A stretch of 64,000 nt of DNA. Origin: Pelolinea sp. (GTDB taxonomy: Bacteria; Chloroflexota; Anaerolineae; Anaerolineales; Anaerolineaceae). Where the stretch lies: assembly GCA_030692365.1 (NCBI GenBank), contig JAUYCC010000026.1, positions 1 to 64,000 on the forward strand, in the 5' to 3' direction. Positions 37,610 to 47,650 of this stretch are shown piece by piece (within the stretch, counting starts at the first letter, position 1; each line of letters begins with the position of its first letter). A program made the position numbers and the translations under genes. Below the pieces are notes generated by a model. That model made no database searches and had not been told where the DNA came from. It worked only from the letters and a program-made list of their open reading frames with translations.

Positions 37610-38653
37610 TTATGCCTTGACTTTTTCTGACGGCTTGTCATCATTTTCATGGATGACTTTCGGTTTGTAGCGGAACTTTTGCGCTTCAATCAGCAAAGCC
37701 AGCAAAATGATCATCCCACGGATTCCCTGCACCCAGAATGGATCTACTGTCATCAAATTCAAACCATTATCAATAACTGAAAGCAACATTACACCGGCAA
37801 AAGCGCCGCCCACGCTTCCCAAACCGCCTTTCAGGCTTACACCCCCAATCACAGAGGCCGCTACGGTTTCAAGGGTCATACCCTGACCAAGTGTGGAAAT
37901 TGAGGTTTCAAGCCTTCCCAGCAGCATCCAGCCCGCGAAAGCGGCCATGAAACCGCTGATCATGTATGCGAACGTAATAATTTTCTTGGGGTCAAAACCG
38001 GATGCCTGTGCCGCATCCCGGTTAGCGCCTACAGCTCTTAATTCACGCCCAAATTTTGATTGGTTTAGCAAATAGTTCACTACTAAATACATAGTCAATG
38101 TGACTATGACTGAAACAGGAAAGCCTTTGATACGCTCGCCACCTAACCAATTGAATAATGTAGGTGAACCCGTCATAATTTGTCCGTTACTGATAATCAA
38201 GGCAATTCCGCGAAGCACGAGCTGCATTGCCAGCGTTACAATGAAGTTGTTCATCCTCAGGCGCGTAATCAAAGATCCAATTATCAACCCTGACAAGATA
38301 CCTATCATAAGCATAATTGGTATAACGATGAGTGGGTGGAGCATCCACCCTGATGCTTGAGCGCCACCTGCATCTGTGCGAGGTTCCAACATCAGCCACA
38401 TCGCGAAAATAGTAGTTAGGGAAAGGACTCCTTCAGCTGAAAGGTCGAAATTACCTGTCAGCAATACTATTGCCTGGCCAATTACAAGAATACCCAAAAC
38501 GCTTGCGTGCGACAGGATATTAACCTGATTGGATAAAGTGGTAAATTTTCCTCCTACATTACTTAAAAAGTAAAGGTAAACAACCGCGACAATCAACCAG
38601 ATGAAATTGTCCAGCAGCAGTTTCATCCAGTCGATCTTTTTAAGATTATTCAT
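37610..38653 (-). CDS. Ribose-type ABC transporter permease
   Basis: VLGILVIGQAIVLLTGNFDLSAEGVLSL; ASVIGGVSLKGGLG; start at MNNLKK. Confidence 0.85.
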   Translation of the reverse strand: MNNLKKIDWMKLLLDNFIWLIVAVVYLYFLSNVGGKFTTLSNQVNILSHASVLGILVIGQAIVLLTGNFDLSAEGVLSLTTIFAMWLMLEPRTDAGGAQASGWMLHPLIVIPIMLMIGILSGLIIGSLITRLRMNNFIVTLAMQLVLRGIALIISNGQIMTGSPTLFNWLGGERIKGFPVSVIVTLTMYLVVNYLLNQSKFGRELRAVGANRDAAQASGFDPKKIITFAYMISGFMAAFAGWMLLGRLETSISTLGQGMTLETVAASVIGGVSLKGGLGSVGGAFAGVMLLSVIDNGLNLMTVDPFWVQGIRGMIILLALLIEAQKFRYKPKVIHENDDKPSEKVKA

Positions 38654-40178
38654 GGTTCTTCTTTCCTCCTTCAATGGCGTTGAGGATGTTCTCTGGAGTT
38701 GTGTCTTTGGCGCCCTTCTTGTATTCATGCGTCAGTCTGCCGCTGTTCATTACAAGGATGCGGTCGCAGATGCCGATCAGCTCGCGTATTTCAGTTGAGA
38801 TAACAATAGTTGCCACGCCTTGTTTTGCCAATTCATCAATGATCCTGAAGATATCCATCTTCGCGCGCACATCCACGCCCTGAGTGGGTTCATGCAGGAT
38901 CAATACCGTCGGTTTGGTGGAGGCAAGCTTGGCAAACACAACCTTTTGCTGGTTACCGCCGCTCAAAAGGCGTACTGGTTGTTCCTGGTTGGGGGTCATG
39001 ATATCCAGGCCTTTGATGTATTCAGTTACGATTTTCTTTTCTTCATTGCGGTTGATTAGATTGATCAACCGTACAAGGCGGTTCAGGATAGGGTATGTAA
39101 CATTTTCCCGCACCGGGCGAACACCCACCAACCCATAACGATAGCGGTCTTGAGGCAGATATGCCAGCCCCTGGTTGAAGGAATCAATCGGGCGCATGGC
39201 GGTAAATTCCTCTCCGTGAATTTTGACATCGCCAACGCCACGGTATTCAAGTCCAAAAAGCCCCTTTCCCAGCTGCTCGGAACCGCAGCCCTGCAGACCT
39301 GTGACACCGACAACTTCACCTTTTTTTAGCTGCAGGTTGATATCCTCATAATACCCGCGGCGAGTCAGATTGTTCAGGACAAAAACCACTTCATCAGTGC
39401 ATGAAGATTCCCTGGTGTATTCTTCTACACCCTCTCCGACCATCATTATAATCAGCTGAGGGACATCGATATCTTTTACATTTTTAGTATCTACCACCCT
39501 GCCGTCGCGCATCACGGTAACCCGGTCGCAGATTTCAAACACTTCTTCCAGATGATGGGAAATGTACACAAAAGAAACGCCTTGATCGCGCAGTGATTTT
39601 ACAAAGTTGAACAAACGATTGATATCTGATCTGGAAAGTGAAGCGGTCGGTTCATCCAGAATGATCAGTTTGGCATTACCGAACAGCGCTTTAGAAATGG
39701 CCAGCATGGTTTGCTCAGCTACGCTTAACCCTTCAACTTTCTTGGTTATATCCAGGTGCAGATTTAGACGCTTTAAGCGTTCTTCGGCTTCTTTGTTGAC
39801 CTTTTTCCAATCCACAAATCCCAGTTTATTCTTGGGCAGCTCGCCTGCCAAAACATTCTCGGCAACCGTCAGGCTGTCCATCATGGCTACATGCTGGGGT
39901 ACATAAGCAATGCCCGCATTAATGGCTTCCTTCGGATTCATGGATTTAAAAACTTGTCCACCAATTTCGATGGTGCCTTCATTGGGTTCTGTAATTCCCA
40001 TCAGCACAGCCATCAAGGTTGATTTTCCCGCGCCATTTTTTCCCACCAGTCCGTGAATTTCGCCTTCAAATACACTCAAATCCACACGGCGTAAAGCCTG
40101 CACACCGGGGAAGGCTTTGCTGACATCATTCATTACCAGAATAGATGGGCGGGCCGTTTTTGTTTCTTCAGTATTCAT
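38646..40178 (-). CDS. Ribose-type ABC transporter ATPase
   Basis: GLVGKNGAGKSTLMAVLMG; RLLSGGNQQKVVFAK. Confidence 0.9.
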   Translation of the reverse strand: MNTEETKTARPSILVMNDVSKAFPGVQALRRVDLSVFEGEIHGLVGKNGAGKSTLMAVLMGITEPNEGTIEIGGQVFKSMNPKEAINAGIAYVPQHVAMMDSLTVAENVLAGELPKNKLGFVDWKKVNKEAEERLKRLNLHLDITKKVEGLSVAEQTMLAISKALFGNAKLIILDEPTASLSRSDINRLFNFVKSLRDQGVSFVYISHHLEEVFEICDRVTVMRDGRVVDTKNVKDIDVPQLIIMMVGEGVEEYTRESSCTDEVVFVLNNLTRRGYYEDINLQLKKGEVVGVTGLQGCGSEQLGKGLFGLEYRGVGDVKIHGEEFTAMRPIDSFNQGLAYLPQDRYRYGLVGVRPVRENVTYPILNRLVRLINLINRNEEKKIVTEYIKGLDIMTPNQEQPVRLLSGGNQQKVVFAKLASTKPTVLILHEPTQGVDVRAKMDIFRIIDELAKQGVATIVISTEIRELIGICDRILVMNSGRLTHEYKKGAKDTTPENILNAIEGGKKNHE

Positions 40179-40192
40179 GCTCTCACCATTTC

Positions 40193-41263
40193 TTAATCGG
40201 TTACGACTTTGTCGTCTTTAAGGCCAATGTGCGTGGATGCCAGAGATTCTTCCAAAGCGCGCCGGTGCATACCTTTGACCTTGATCGCGTCAAGTCCGAC
40301 TGCAAAGAGCAGCAGCAACCCACGGCTGGCTTCAATCCAGAAGGGTGAGACTTTCAATATACTTAACCCCGCATCAAGTATTGACCATAGGGCAAACCCG
40401 CCAAATGCGCCAATCATTGTGCCCCGACCACCAAACAAACTTACACCACCTACAACCGCAGCTGCCTGAACTGGAAAGATTAATCCTTCTCCTGTCCGTG
40501 GTGTTGCAGAGTCAAGGCGTCCAGCGGCTAACAATCCCGCGATCGCCATGCAAAAACCACTAATCAGATATACCTGCCGAATAATTTTATCCGTTTCAAT
40601 TCCAGCGTCTTTTGCCGCTACGGGGTTTGAACCAACCGCAAACATATTGCGGCCAAATTGAGTATAACGCGTGATAATATGCGCAATAATAAAAGCAAGA
40701 ATTATAAAGACCGTAGGTACTGGTATTGCCAAAAAACCTTTTGTTAGAGGTATTTTAAATAAGGCTCCAGCTCCAAGCCAATCAAAGCCTTCAGGGAAAA
40801 AGCTTGCAGTTGCACCTGGTGAAATAATATATACCAGACCTCGCAGAATCATCAGCATTGCAATCGTTACGATTAGATTATTCATTCTTAATCTTGTTAT
40901 TAAGAAACCGTTTATCAACCCTATAGTAAGACCCACAACAATCATCAGAAGAATTGCAACGATTGGAGAAACTTCAACACCTAATCCGCCATTTGTTACC
41001 GATGCAAGAAATAAACCTGCCACCATGGCGGTTAGTCCTAAGCCTGATTCAGATGACAGATCAAAATTGCCAGACATCATAGCAAATGCTTGACCTATTA
41101 CAAGCATTCCTAGTGCTGCTGTCCTGTTCAATATATTTACCAAGTTATAAGGTGTCCGAAAACTAGGCGATAGCGAAGAAAATATTATGAGGGCAAAAGC
41201 AACAAGCAACCAGATCAAGTTATCTAAAATAGTCGAAATAAAACGGGTTGTTTTAGGCTTCAC
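40193..41263 (-). CDS. Ribose-type ABC transporter permease
   Basis: LGMLVIGQAFAMMSGNFDLSSESGLGL; AAAVVGGVSLFGGRGTM. Confidence 0.85.
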   Translation of the reverse strand: MKPKTTRFISTILDNLIWLLVAFALIIFSSLSPSFRTPYNLVNILNRTAALGMLVIGQAFAMMSGNFDLSSESGLGLTAMVAGLFLASVTNGGLGVEVSPIVAILLMIVVGLTIGLINGFLITRLRMNNLIVTIAMLMILRGLVYIISPGATASFFPEGFDWLGAGALFKIPLTKGFLAIPVPTVFIILAFIIAHIITRYTQFGRNMFAVGSNPVAAKDAGIETDKIIRQVYLISGFCMAIAGLLAAGRLDSATPRTGEGLIFPVQAAAVVGGVSLFGGRGTMIGAFGGFALWSILDAGLSILKVSPFWIEASRGLLLLFAVGLDAIKVKGMHRRALEESLASTHIGLKDDKVVTD

Positions 41264-41299
41264 AAATACACCTCGCTGAAAATAATAAGGGTTTGTATT

Positions 41300-41330
41300 G
41301 AATGAGCCGTAGTTAAATACGGCTCATTCT
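41300..41330 (-). promoter_or_regulatory. Intergenic stem-loop between SBP and permease
   Basis: gaatgagccgta / tacggctcattc inverted repeat. Confidence 0.65.
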
Positions 41331-41357
41331 TTTACGTTATTTTATGCTTGAAAAAGA

Positions 41358-42383
41358 TTAGTTGTTGCCCCAGAGCGCTTTGTTATCAGCATTCGCGGAG
41401 GTAACCTTGGTTGTGCTCAGGTTCAGCATGTAACCAACATCGGATTTCACGATCATGGCAGGTGACCACAGAGCGCCTTCCTGTACAACTTCGCCTTCTG
41501 CAGGATCCTTGCCGTCGAATTTATCCTGAATCCAGTTCACAATGATGCCGAAGTCCGGAATCGGTTGGCTGGAGGCTTCATCGGAATAACCATCGCGGAT
41601 GGCTGCCAGAGCTTCTGCGCAGCCGTCAACACCGGTTACGAAGATGTGTCCTTCTTCGCCGCTTTTGAATTTCTTGCCAAGCTGCTCAAGCGCGGCCAAT
41701 ACAACAGTGGTGCCTACGCAGTCTGAGTGCATGTAGATGCCATCCACAGCAGTCGATCCAACTACATCCAGTGTGTTGGCGGAGAATTTATCAGCCTTCC
41801 ATTCGGTGGGTTTGGAAATGACGGTGATGTTGGGATATGCCTTCATTACATCATTGAAGCCGCCACCGCGCAGTTGCGCCACGTTCTGGCCGAGGTCACC
41901 CTGCAGTTCAAGCACAGTACCCTTGGGTTCGCCGTACTTGCCGGTCAGCAGTTCAACCATGGCTTCGCCAGCTTGTTTACCGGCAAGGTAGTTGTCGGAC
42001 TGCACAACCATGTTGACTTCGCAGCCAATGGGAGCGCGGTCAATGGTATAGAACGGGATGCCCGCATCTTTGGCTTTCTTCACTGAAGCGCAGATAGCCT
42101 TGCTGTCAACCGGGACGGTGACGATCGCATTGACGCCCAGGGAAATGAAATATTCCATCTGGCTGGCCTGTGTTTCTGCATTTTGGTTAGCATTTGTTGT
42201 CACAACAGCCCAGACCTTCTTCTCGGCATGTGAAACCAGGCCGTTCATAATCTGGCCCTGGCCGCCGGACAATTCAGGGGCGCCGTAACCGATGGTTACA
42301 TTTCCCTTTACGACCTTGGGCGCGCAAGCAGCAATAAGCATGGCAACCACCGCGATAACTGAAAAGATAATGCTTTTTTTCAT
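41358..42383 (-). CDS. Sugar ABC transporter substrate-binding lipoprotein
   Basis: VIAVVAMLIAACAPK lipobox; VTIGYGAPELSGGQ. Confidence 0.85.
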   Translation of the reverse strand: MKKSIIFSVIAVVAMLIAACAPKVVKGNVTIGYGAPELSGGQGQIMNGLVSHAEKKVWAVVTTNANQNAETQASQMEYFISLGVNAIVTVPVDSKAICASVKKAKDAGIPFYTIDRAPIGCEVNMVVQSDNYLAGKQAGEAMVELLTGKYGEPKGTVLELQGDLGQNVAQLRGGGFNDVMKAYPNITVISKPTEWKADKFSANTLDVVGSTAVDGIYMHSDCVGTTVVLAALEQLGKKFKSGEEGHIFVTGVDGCAEALAAIRDGYSDEASSQPIPDFGIIVNWIQDKFDGKDPAEGEVVQEGALWSPAMIVKSDVGYMLNLSTTKVTSANADNKALWGNN

Positions 42384-42686
42384 GGTTCTCTTCTCCTTTT
42401 AGAGATTTTTAATTTTTTGTTGTTAATTTACTTTCAAAAACGCCATTCCAATTTTTCTTTCGATAAACCCTCCTTTCAAAACAATTTTTTCATGAGTCTC
42501 AATCGCATATTCGTCCGCAATTCAGGTTAGTTAAATGGTGGTTTAGGTAATTAAATAAAGGGGTGGCTTTTATCCTTGGCCAACTTTCCCGACAATGAAA
42601 TGAAATTCATTATGTGTATCATAATCAGTATTATCGCATATGTCAATAACAATTGCCATTGAGTGTGGATTTTTATTTAGTGACCT

Positions 42687-42752
42687 CAATAGTGAAATAT
42701 TGTTCACTATTGTACTTTTGCTCATTCTTATAATAGTGCATTCCCGAATCAT
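42687..42752 (-). promoter_or_regulatory. Promoter (TTGACA-N17-TATTAT, minus strand) with CAATAGTGAA-N6-TTCACTATTG operator
   Basis: Palindrome 42687-42712; promoter hexamers just upstream on minus strand; precedes second ABC operon. Confidence 0.75.
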
Positions 42753-42798
42753 TGTCAAGTGCCTCCCCTGCTATTTTGTATAATAGTTAATCATGTTT

Positions 42799-43776
42799 CT
42801 AACTGCCGGATTTCCTGAGTTCATAAAGTAAATTTTCAGCCAGCATTTCGTCAATGAACAAAACTGAAAACAATTTGGTTTTCATCGCGGCGATCACAGC
42901 GCGCGATTTTTCAATTCCACCGGCGACCGCGATCACCCGATTGATTTTTCGGATCTGGTCGAGACTGATACTGAGCATGCGGTTATAAAACTCAGCCTCA
43001 ATCAAATTTCCATCTTTGTCAAAATGCCTTCCGCAAATATCTCCAACCGCCCCTTGCTCCTGCATCTGGCGCATATATTTAGTACCGACATAGACAATGC
43101 TGCCTGGCTGCGGGGGAACGGCTCCAATGCCAATCACAGCAGTGGTCAATTTGTTCCAGCGTTCAACCACCATACTCACTGCGGGGTCTTGGAGTAAATC
43201 GTCACGAAGGTGTTTTGAGCCAACAAACATGGGAGCCAGCAAAAAATAGGGATGCCCGCTGAAGCTCTTGGCTGCTTGCAGGACGATCTGGTTGATCTGC
43301 GAATATGTGCCAGTGTAGCCACGCTCTCCCATTAGCGGTACGACATCAATATCCCTCGGTACCGAGGGCGCGAGCAATTGTACAATGCGCGTTATGGTTC
43401 TGCCCCAGGCGATGCCTAAAATATCGGAGTCAACCAGAGTTTTTTCAAGATAGGTGGATGCGGCACCCGCTATTGCCCGCATCGTCAGATCGTGATATTT
43501 ATGCATGCTTGGAACAACAAACACCCGATCCAAATTGGTGCGATCCTGGATCTCAAGCGCCAAACTTTCGCTGTTATTCGTCGGGTTGACTACTTCAATT
43601 CGGACGATGCCGCGATCGCGCGCTTGTTGCAGATATTGCGCTATTGAAGACCGGGAAACAGCTAATCTGTCAGCGATTTCCTGTTGGGATAAGTTTTCAT
43701 CATAGTAGAGGTGCGCGACCTGCACTAATGTGGCAACTAAATCTTCTTTTTTATCAAGCTTGTTTTTAGTTATCAT
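42799..43776 (-). CDS. SorC/DeoR-type sugar-binding transcriptional regulator
   Basis: VAHLYYDENLSQQEIADRLAVSRSSIAQYLQQARDRGIVRIEV. Confidence 0.88.
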   Translation of the reverse strand: MITKNKLDKKEDLVATLVQVAHLYYDENLSQQEIADRLAVSRSSIAQYLQQARDRGIVRIEVVNPTNNSESLALEIQDRTNLDRVFVVPSMHKYHDLTMRAIAGAASTYLEKTLVDSDILGIAWGRTITRIVQLLAPSVPRDIDVVPLMGERGYTGTYSQINQIVLQAAKSFSGHPYFLLAPMFVGSKHLRDDLLQDPAVSMVVERWNKLTTAVIGIGAVPPQPGSIVYVGTKYMRQMQEQGAVGDICGRHFDKDGNLIEAEFYNRMLSISLDQIRKINRVIAVAGGIEKSRAVIAAMKTKLFSVLFIDEMLAENLLYELRKSGS

Positions 43777-43801
43777 ATCCTTATTTCACTATCACCTTTA
43801 T

Positions 43802-44794
43802 TTAGAGCTTGAGTAAACCGGTGTGCAGGAATACATCCGCCGCTGCTCCCACCAGGGCTGAATTCGGAAAGGATTCAGTTGCAATTTTTAGGTCGCGTTT
43901 GGCTTCCTCGGTCATCAGAAAATCTCTAACTCTCCTGTCAACACACTGAATAAATTCCGGTGAACCTTTCCAGACGCTGCCGCCCAGAACGATCATTTCC
44001 AGATCAAGCAAGTTAACCATTGAAGATAGTGAGATGCCAAGCTTTCTAACCACTTCCTCAATAATTTCTATGGAAGCCTGATCTCCCAGTGATTCGGCTT
44101 GAAACACCATTTTGGTTGTCACCAGCAGGCGGTCATTTTCGCTTAAGTGTTTAAGGATTTTACTTTCCCCCTGCTCGACTGCAAGCTGCCCCTGGCTGGC
44201 AATAGCTGGACCAGCCACAAAGCTTTCAAAGCAGCCTTTCTGTCCGCATCCGCATAGCTCGCCTGTTCTTTCGTCATAGATATTATGGCCGAGGTTACCC
44301 GCGAATCCATGCGCGCCGTCATAGAGTTTGCCATCCAGGAAAAGATATCCCCCATAGCCTGTTCCCAGCGTCATCCAGGCAACATTCTTTAAACCTTTTG
44401 CTTTACCCCAAAGTACTTCCGCCATAAGCGCCATACGGACATCTGTGGCTGGATAATTCGGTACACCAAACCTTTCCCATGTCATTCGTCCGAAAGGCAC
44501 ATTGCGCCAATAAAGGTTGGCAACCAGCACCGCGTCGCCTGTTTCTGTGTCAATATTGCCGCAAATACTCAGGCCAATTCCCGGGAAACTACCGAATTCT
44601 TTCTTTGCCCGGTTTACATACGGCTCGAGCAAATCGAGGATGGCATCAGGTTTCGCGACACCCTGCTCATCAAAAGGCACCAAAAGCCGTTGTGCGGGTT
44701 CCAGCAAGTTCCCGTACTGGTTGATAAAGGCGATATCCATTTTGGTACCACCGATATCTACCGCCAGTACATATTTGGGGGATTCTTCTTTCAA
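43802..44794 (-). CDS. ROK family sugar kinase
   Basis: VLAVDIGGTKMDIAFIN; CGCGQKGCFESFVAG zinc motif. Confidence 0.88.
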   Translation of the reverse strand: MKEESPKYVLAVDIGGTKMDIAFINQYGNLLEPAQRLLVPFDEQGVAKPDAILDLLEPYVNRAKKEFGSFPGIGLSICGNIDTETGDAVLVANLYWRNVPFGRMTWERFGVPNYPATDVRMALMAEVLWGKAKGLKNVAWMTLGTGYGGYLFLDGKLYDGAHGFAGNLGHNIYDERTGELCGCGQKGCFESFVAGPAIASQGQLAVEQGESKILKHLSENDRLLVTTKMVFQAESLGDQASIEIIEEVVRKLGISLSSMVNLLDLEMIVLGGSVWKGSPEFIQCVDRRVRDFLMTEEAKRDLKIATESFPNSALVGAAADVFLHTGLLKL

Positions 44795-44850
44795 AGTTTC
44801 AGCTCCGGGTATTTCGTAGATATCTTATTTATCTCTTGACTTGAGAGAAA

Positions 44851-45465
44851 TTATTTCCATTGCTCGTTCAATACAAACTCCGGTTTCCCATTGCGTTCAA
44901 CCAGCAATTTCCGAAATCCTTTTTCTTCAATCGGACCGTAATTATGACCAGCGGATAGATGGTAAGAAGCGACGAAAACCAGGGGTTCGTTTCCTGTGTT
45001 GACCACCCGATGCGCCCACATGGGCGGAATATGGCTGATAGTTCCAACCTTCCATCTTTCAGCCAGGAATTCACCTTCAATTGTTTGCATTAATAAATTG
45101 CCTTGCCCTTTAACGCAGAAATAAATCTCTGGCTGGTTTTCGGCTGCGTGGAAATGGCCCTTGGTCATGTAATATTCATCGCCTACTTTTCCGGGCTGAA
45201 TGCGGGTTGTGCCTAATGCCATATCAGAAAGTGACGTCTTAAAACCATAATAGAAGATTTCATAGACCAACGGATCGCCTTGTTTAATCAACGCTTCAGT
45301 GGCAGCTTTATCATGGAACATCGGGGAAAGATCGCTAACTTTTCGCGCAACTGATCTCTCTTTGGGTGAGAATTCTCCCAAGTCAAAATCATATAAGACA
45401 GTGACGGGGTAATCTTCTTTTTTTAAGTTCATTTTAAATTCTCCTGGTAATTTATAGTGCTTCAA
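44851..45465 (-). CDS. Cupin-type (archaeal-type) glucose-6-phosphate isomerase-like protein
   Basis: YMTKGHFHAAENQPEIYFCVKGQGNLLMQ; IPPMWAHRVVNTG. Confidence 0.75.
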   Translation of the reverse strand: MKHYKLPGEFKMNLKKEDYPVTVLYDFDLGEFSPKERSVARKVSDLSPMFHDKAATEALIKQGDPLVYEIFYYGFKTSLSDMALGTTRIQPGKVGDEYYMTKGHFHAAENQPEIYFCVKGQGNLLMQTIEGEFLAERWKVGTISHIPPMWAHRVVNTGNEPLVFVASYHLSAGHNYGPIEEKGFRKLLVERNGKPEFVLNEQWK

Positions 45466-46621
45466 TTAACTGCTTTAAAGTTGCCAAAAAGTCAGTAACT
45501 TCCGCGCCGCCCACCGCACGGTGGTCAGCGGCCAAAGTCAGAGTGAAAACCTGTGTACGATGTAACGTTGAGTTGTCATCCCATAATATGCCATCCCTCA
45601 GCGCTCCAACTCCTAAAATTGCCGCCTGGGCAGGGTCAACCAACGGTATAAAACTGGTGATTCCTTTCATCCCAAGATTGCTAATCGTAAATGTAGCTTC
45701 CTGGGTGTCTTTAATTTCCAGCTGTTTATTTTTCGCCCGATAAGTCACCTGGTCCAACTTTTCAGCGATTTCTTCAACGGATAATTGATGCGCTTGATGA
45801 ATAACCGGAACAAATAGCCCTTCGGGAGCAGCTACGGCCACTGCGATATTGACTTCTTGAAATTGGAGTACAGTATCCTTGTCAAACCGTGAATTTAATC
45901 GAGGATGATTCAGCAGGGCTTCGGCAGCCTTCCAGGTCAAAATTGCGGTGATCGTTACTTTCGTATTCCTGGATGACTTTCGGGCACTAATAAAGTTAAT
46001 CAACCTTTCTGCGTTTACCTCAATAGAAACCGAAAATTGCGGAATAGTTTGCGCGCTTTGTTCCATTCGATGGGCGGTAATAGATTGGATTTGATTGAGG
46101 GGAATTCTTGTAAAAGGAATGGTCTCAGAGCTTGAAATATTTGAAGCTGGATTTAACGTTTCAACATCGTGTGCGGTAATACGTCCTTCTTTTACAATTA
46201 AGCTAAGCTTTTCAAGACCTATTCCCAGTTCCTTCGCCCGCCTTTTCGCGTTAGGTGAAATCCGTAGGCGGGACTCGGTATCACTCATTAGAGCCGATTT
46301 GAGTTCTTTTTTCTGTTCCGGTTTAGATGATTCATCGTTAACCTTAACTGCGAGGGGTTTCTCTGAGGATTCCCAATCTTCTCCCGGCGCGCCAACAACA
46401 GCCAGCAATTCCTCCAGATGGACAGTATCGCCTGTCTTAGGAAATATTGCCAGAAGCGTTCCCTTGGCTGGACTTTCTAGTTCCATCATCGCCTTGGCTG
46501 TCTCCAATTCAGCAATGACCTCACCTCGCGCGACAGGATCGCCGGGCTGCTTTAACCACCGGCCAAGCACAGCTTCGGTGATTGATTCACCCAGGCGGGG
46601 CAGGTAAATTTTGGTCGCCAT
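45452..46621 (-). CDS. 2-oxoacid dehydrogenase E2 acyltransferase
   Basis: Lipoyl ELETAKAMMELESPAKG; LAADHRAVGGAEVTDFL. Confidence 0.82.
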   Translation of the reverse strand: MATKIYLPRLGESITEAVLGRWLKQPGDPVARGEVIAELETAKAMMELESPAKGTLLAIFPKTGDTVHLEELLAVVGAPGEDWESSEKPLAVKVNDESSKPEQKKELKSALMSDTESRLRISPNAKRRAKELGIGLEKLSLIVKEGRITAHDVETLNPASNISSSETIPFTRIPLNQIQSITAHRMEQSAQTIPQFSVSIEVNAERLINFISARKSSRNTKVTITAILTWKAAEALLNHPRLNSRFDKDTVLQFQEVNIAVAVAAPEGLFVPVIHQAHQLSVEEIAEKLDQVTYRAKNKQLEIKDTQEATFTISNLGMKGITSFIPLVDPAQAAILGVGALRDGILWDDNSTLHRTQVFTLTLAADHRAVGGAEVTDFLATLKQLIEAL

Positions 46622-46624
46622 AGC

Positions 46625-47650
46625 TTAGTCTTTCAGGACTTCATAAACAGCTTTTTTGATATCCTCAAGCTGAGGAATAACCCGCTTTTCAGCAGCCGGT
46701 CCAAACGGGATGGGAGTGTTATCGGCAGCAACCCTCGCCACTGGTGCATCTAGGTAATCGAAGGCTTTATCCATGATCAGCGCACTCAATTCAGCGGTTA
46801 CGCCACCCCTGCTAATATCTTCTGAAACAACGACAACACGATTGGTCTTTCTAACTGAAGTAAGCAGAGTATCTTCATCGAGCGGCACCAGGGTGCGCGG
46901 GTCAATGACTTCGCAAGAGATACCCTCTTTCTCAAGTTCCGCAGCTACCGCCAGCGAACGGTGCACCATCATCAAAGTCGCGATAATAGTCACATCTTTC
47001 CCCGCGCGTTTGATATCCGCTTTTCCGAAGGGAATTTCATATTGTTCTTCAGGGACATCCGAACCAATATCACTGATCGTTGAATCAGAAAGCGCCTTAC
47101 CGCCACCTGGCGATGCTGATCCATAAAGCAACTTGTGTTCCAGAATGAGTACTGGGTCGTTCATGCGAATGGCCCTGGTAAGCAAGCCTTTGGCGTCATA
47201 AGGTGTGGATGGCATTGCAATATAGAGCCCGGGCGTATGCATAAAAAAGGCTTCCACGCTTTGCGAATGCTGCGCCGCACGCCCTGTCGCACCCTGTGGC
47301 GCACGCATCACAATTGGCACATTAGCCTGACCGCCGGACATCAGACGTAATTTCGCAGCTTCATTCACAATCTGGTCCATGGCGCAGAATATAAAATCCG
47401 CGTACTGGAATTCAATGATTGGCCGTAATCCTGTCAGCGCCGCGCCGATGCCCATACCCATAAATCCTGCTTCGGAAATGGGTGTATCCCAAACCCGTTT
47501 TGGTCCGAATTCATTCAGCATCCCATTGGAGACATTGAAAGCGCCGTTGAACCGGCCGACGTCTTCACCCATTAAAATTACATTGGGGTCTCGGCGCATC
47601 TCCTGGACCATGGCTTCACGCAGGGCTTCGGAAAGAGAGAGTTTTCTCAT
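46625..47650 (-). CDS. 2-oxoacid dehydrogenase E1 beta subunit
   Basis: LSLSEALREAMVQEMRRDPNVILMGEDVG. Confidence 0.85.
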   Translation of the reverse strand: MRKLSLSEALREAMVQEMRRDPNVILMGEDVGRFNGAFNVSNGMLNEFGPKRVWDTPISEAGFMGMGIGAALTGLRPIIEFQYADFIFCAMDQIVNEAAKLRLMSGGQANVPIVMRAPQGATGRAAQHSQSVEAFFMHTPGLYIAMPSTPYDAKGLLTRAIRMNDPVLILEHKLLYGSASPGGGKALSDSTISDIGSDVPEEQYEIPFGKADIKRAGKDVTIIATLMMVHRSLAVAAELEKEGISCEVIDPRTLVPLDEDTLLTSVRKTNRVVVVSEDISRGGVTAELSALIMDKAFDYLDAPVARVAADNTPIPFGPAAEKRVIPQLEDIKKAVYEVLKD

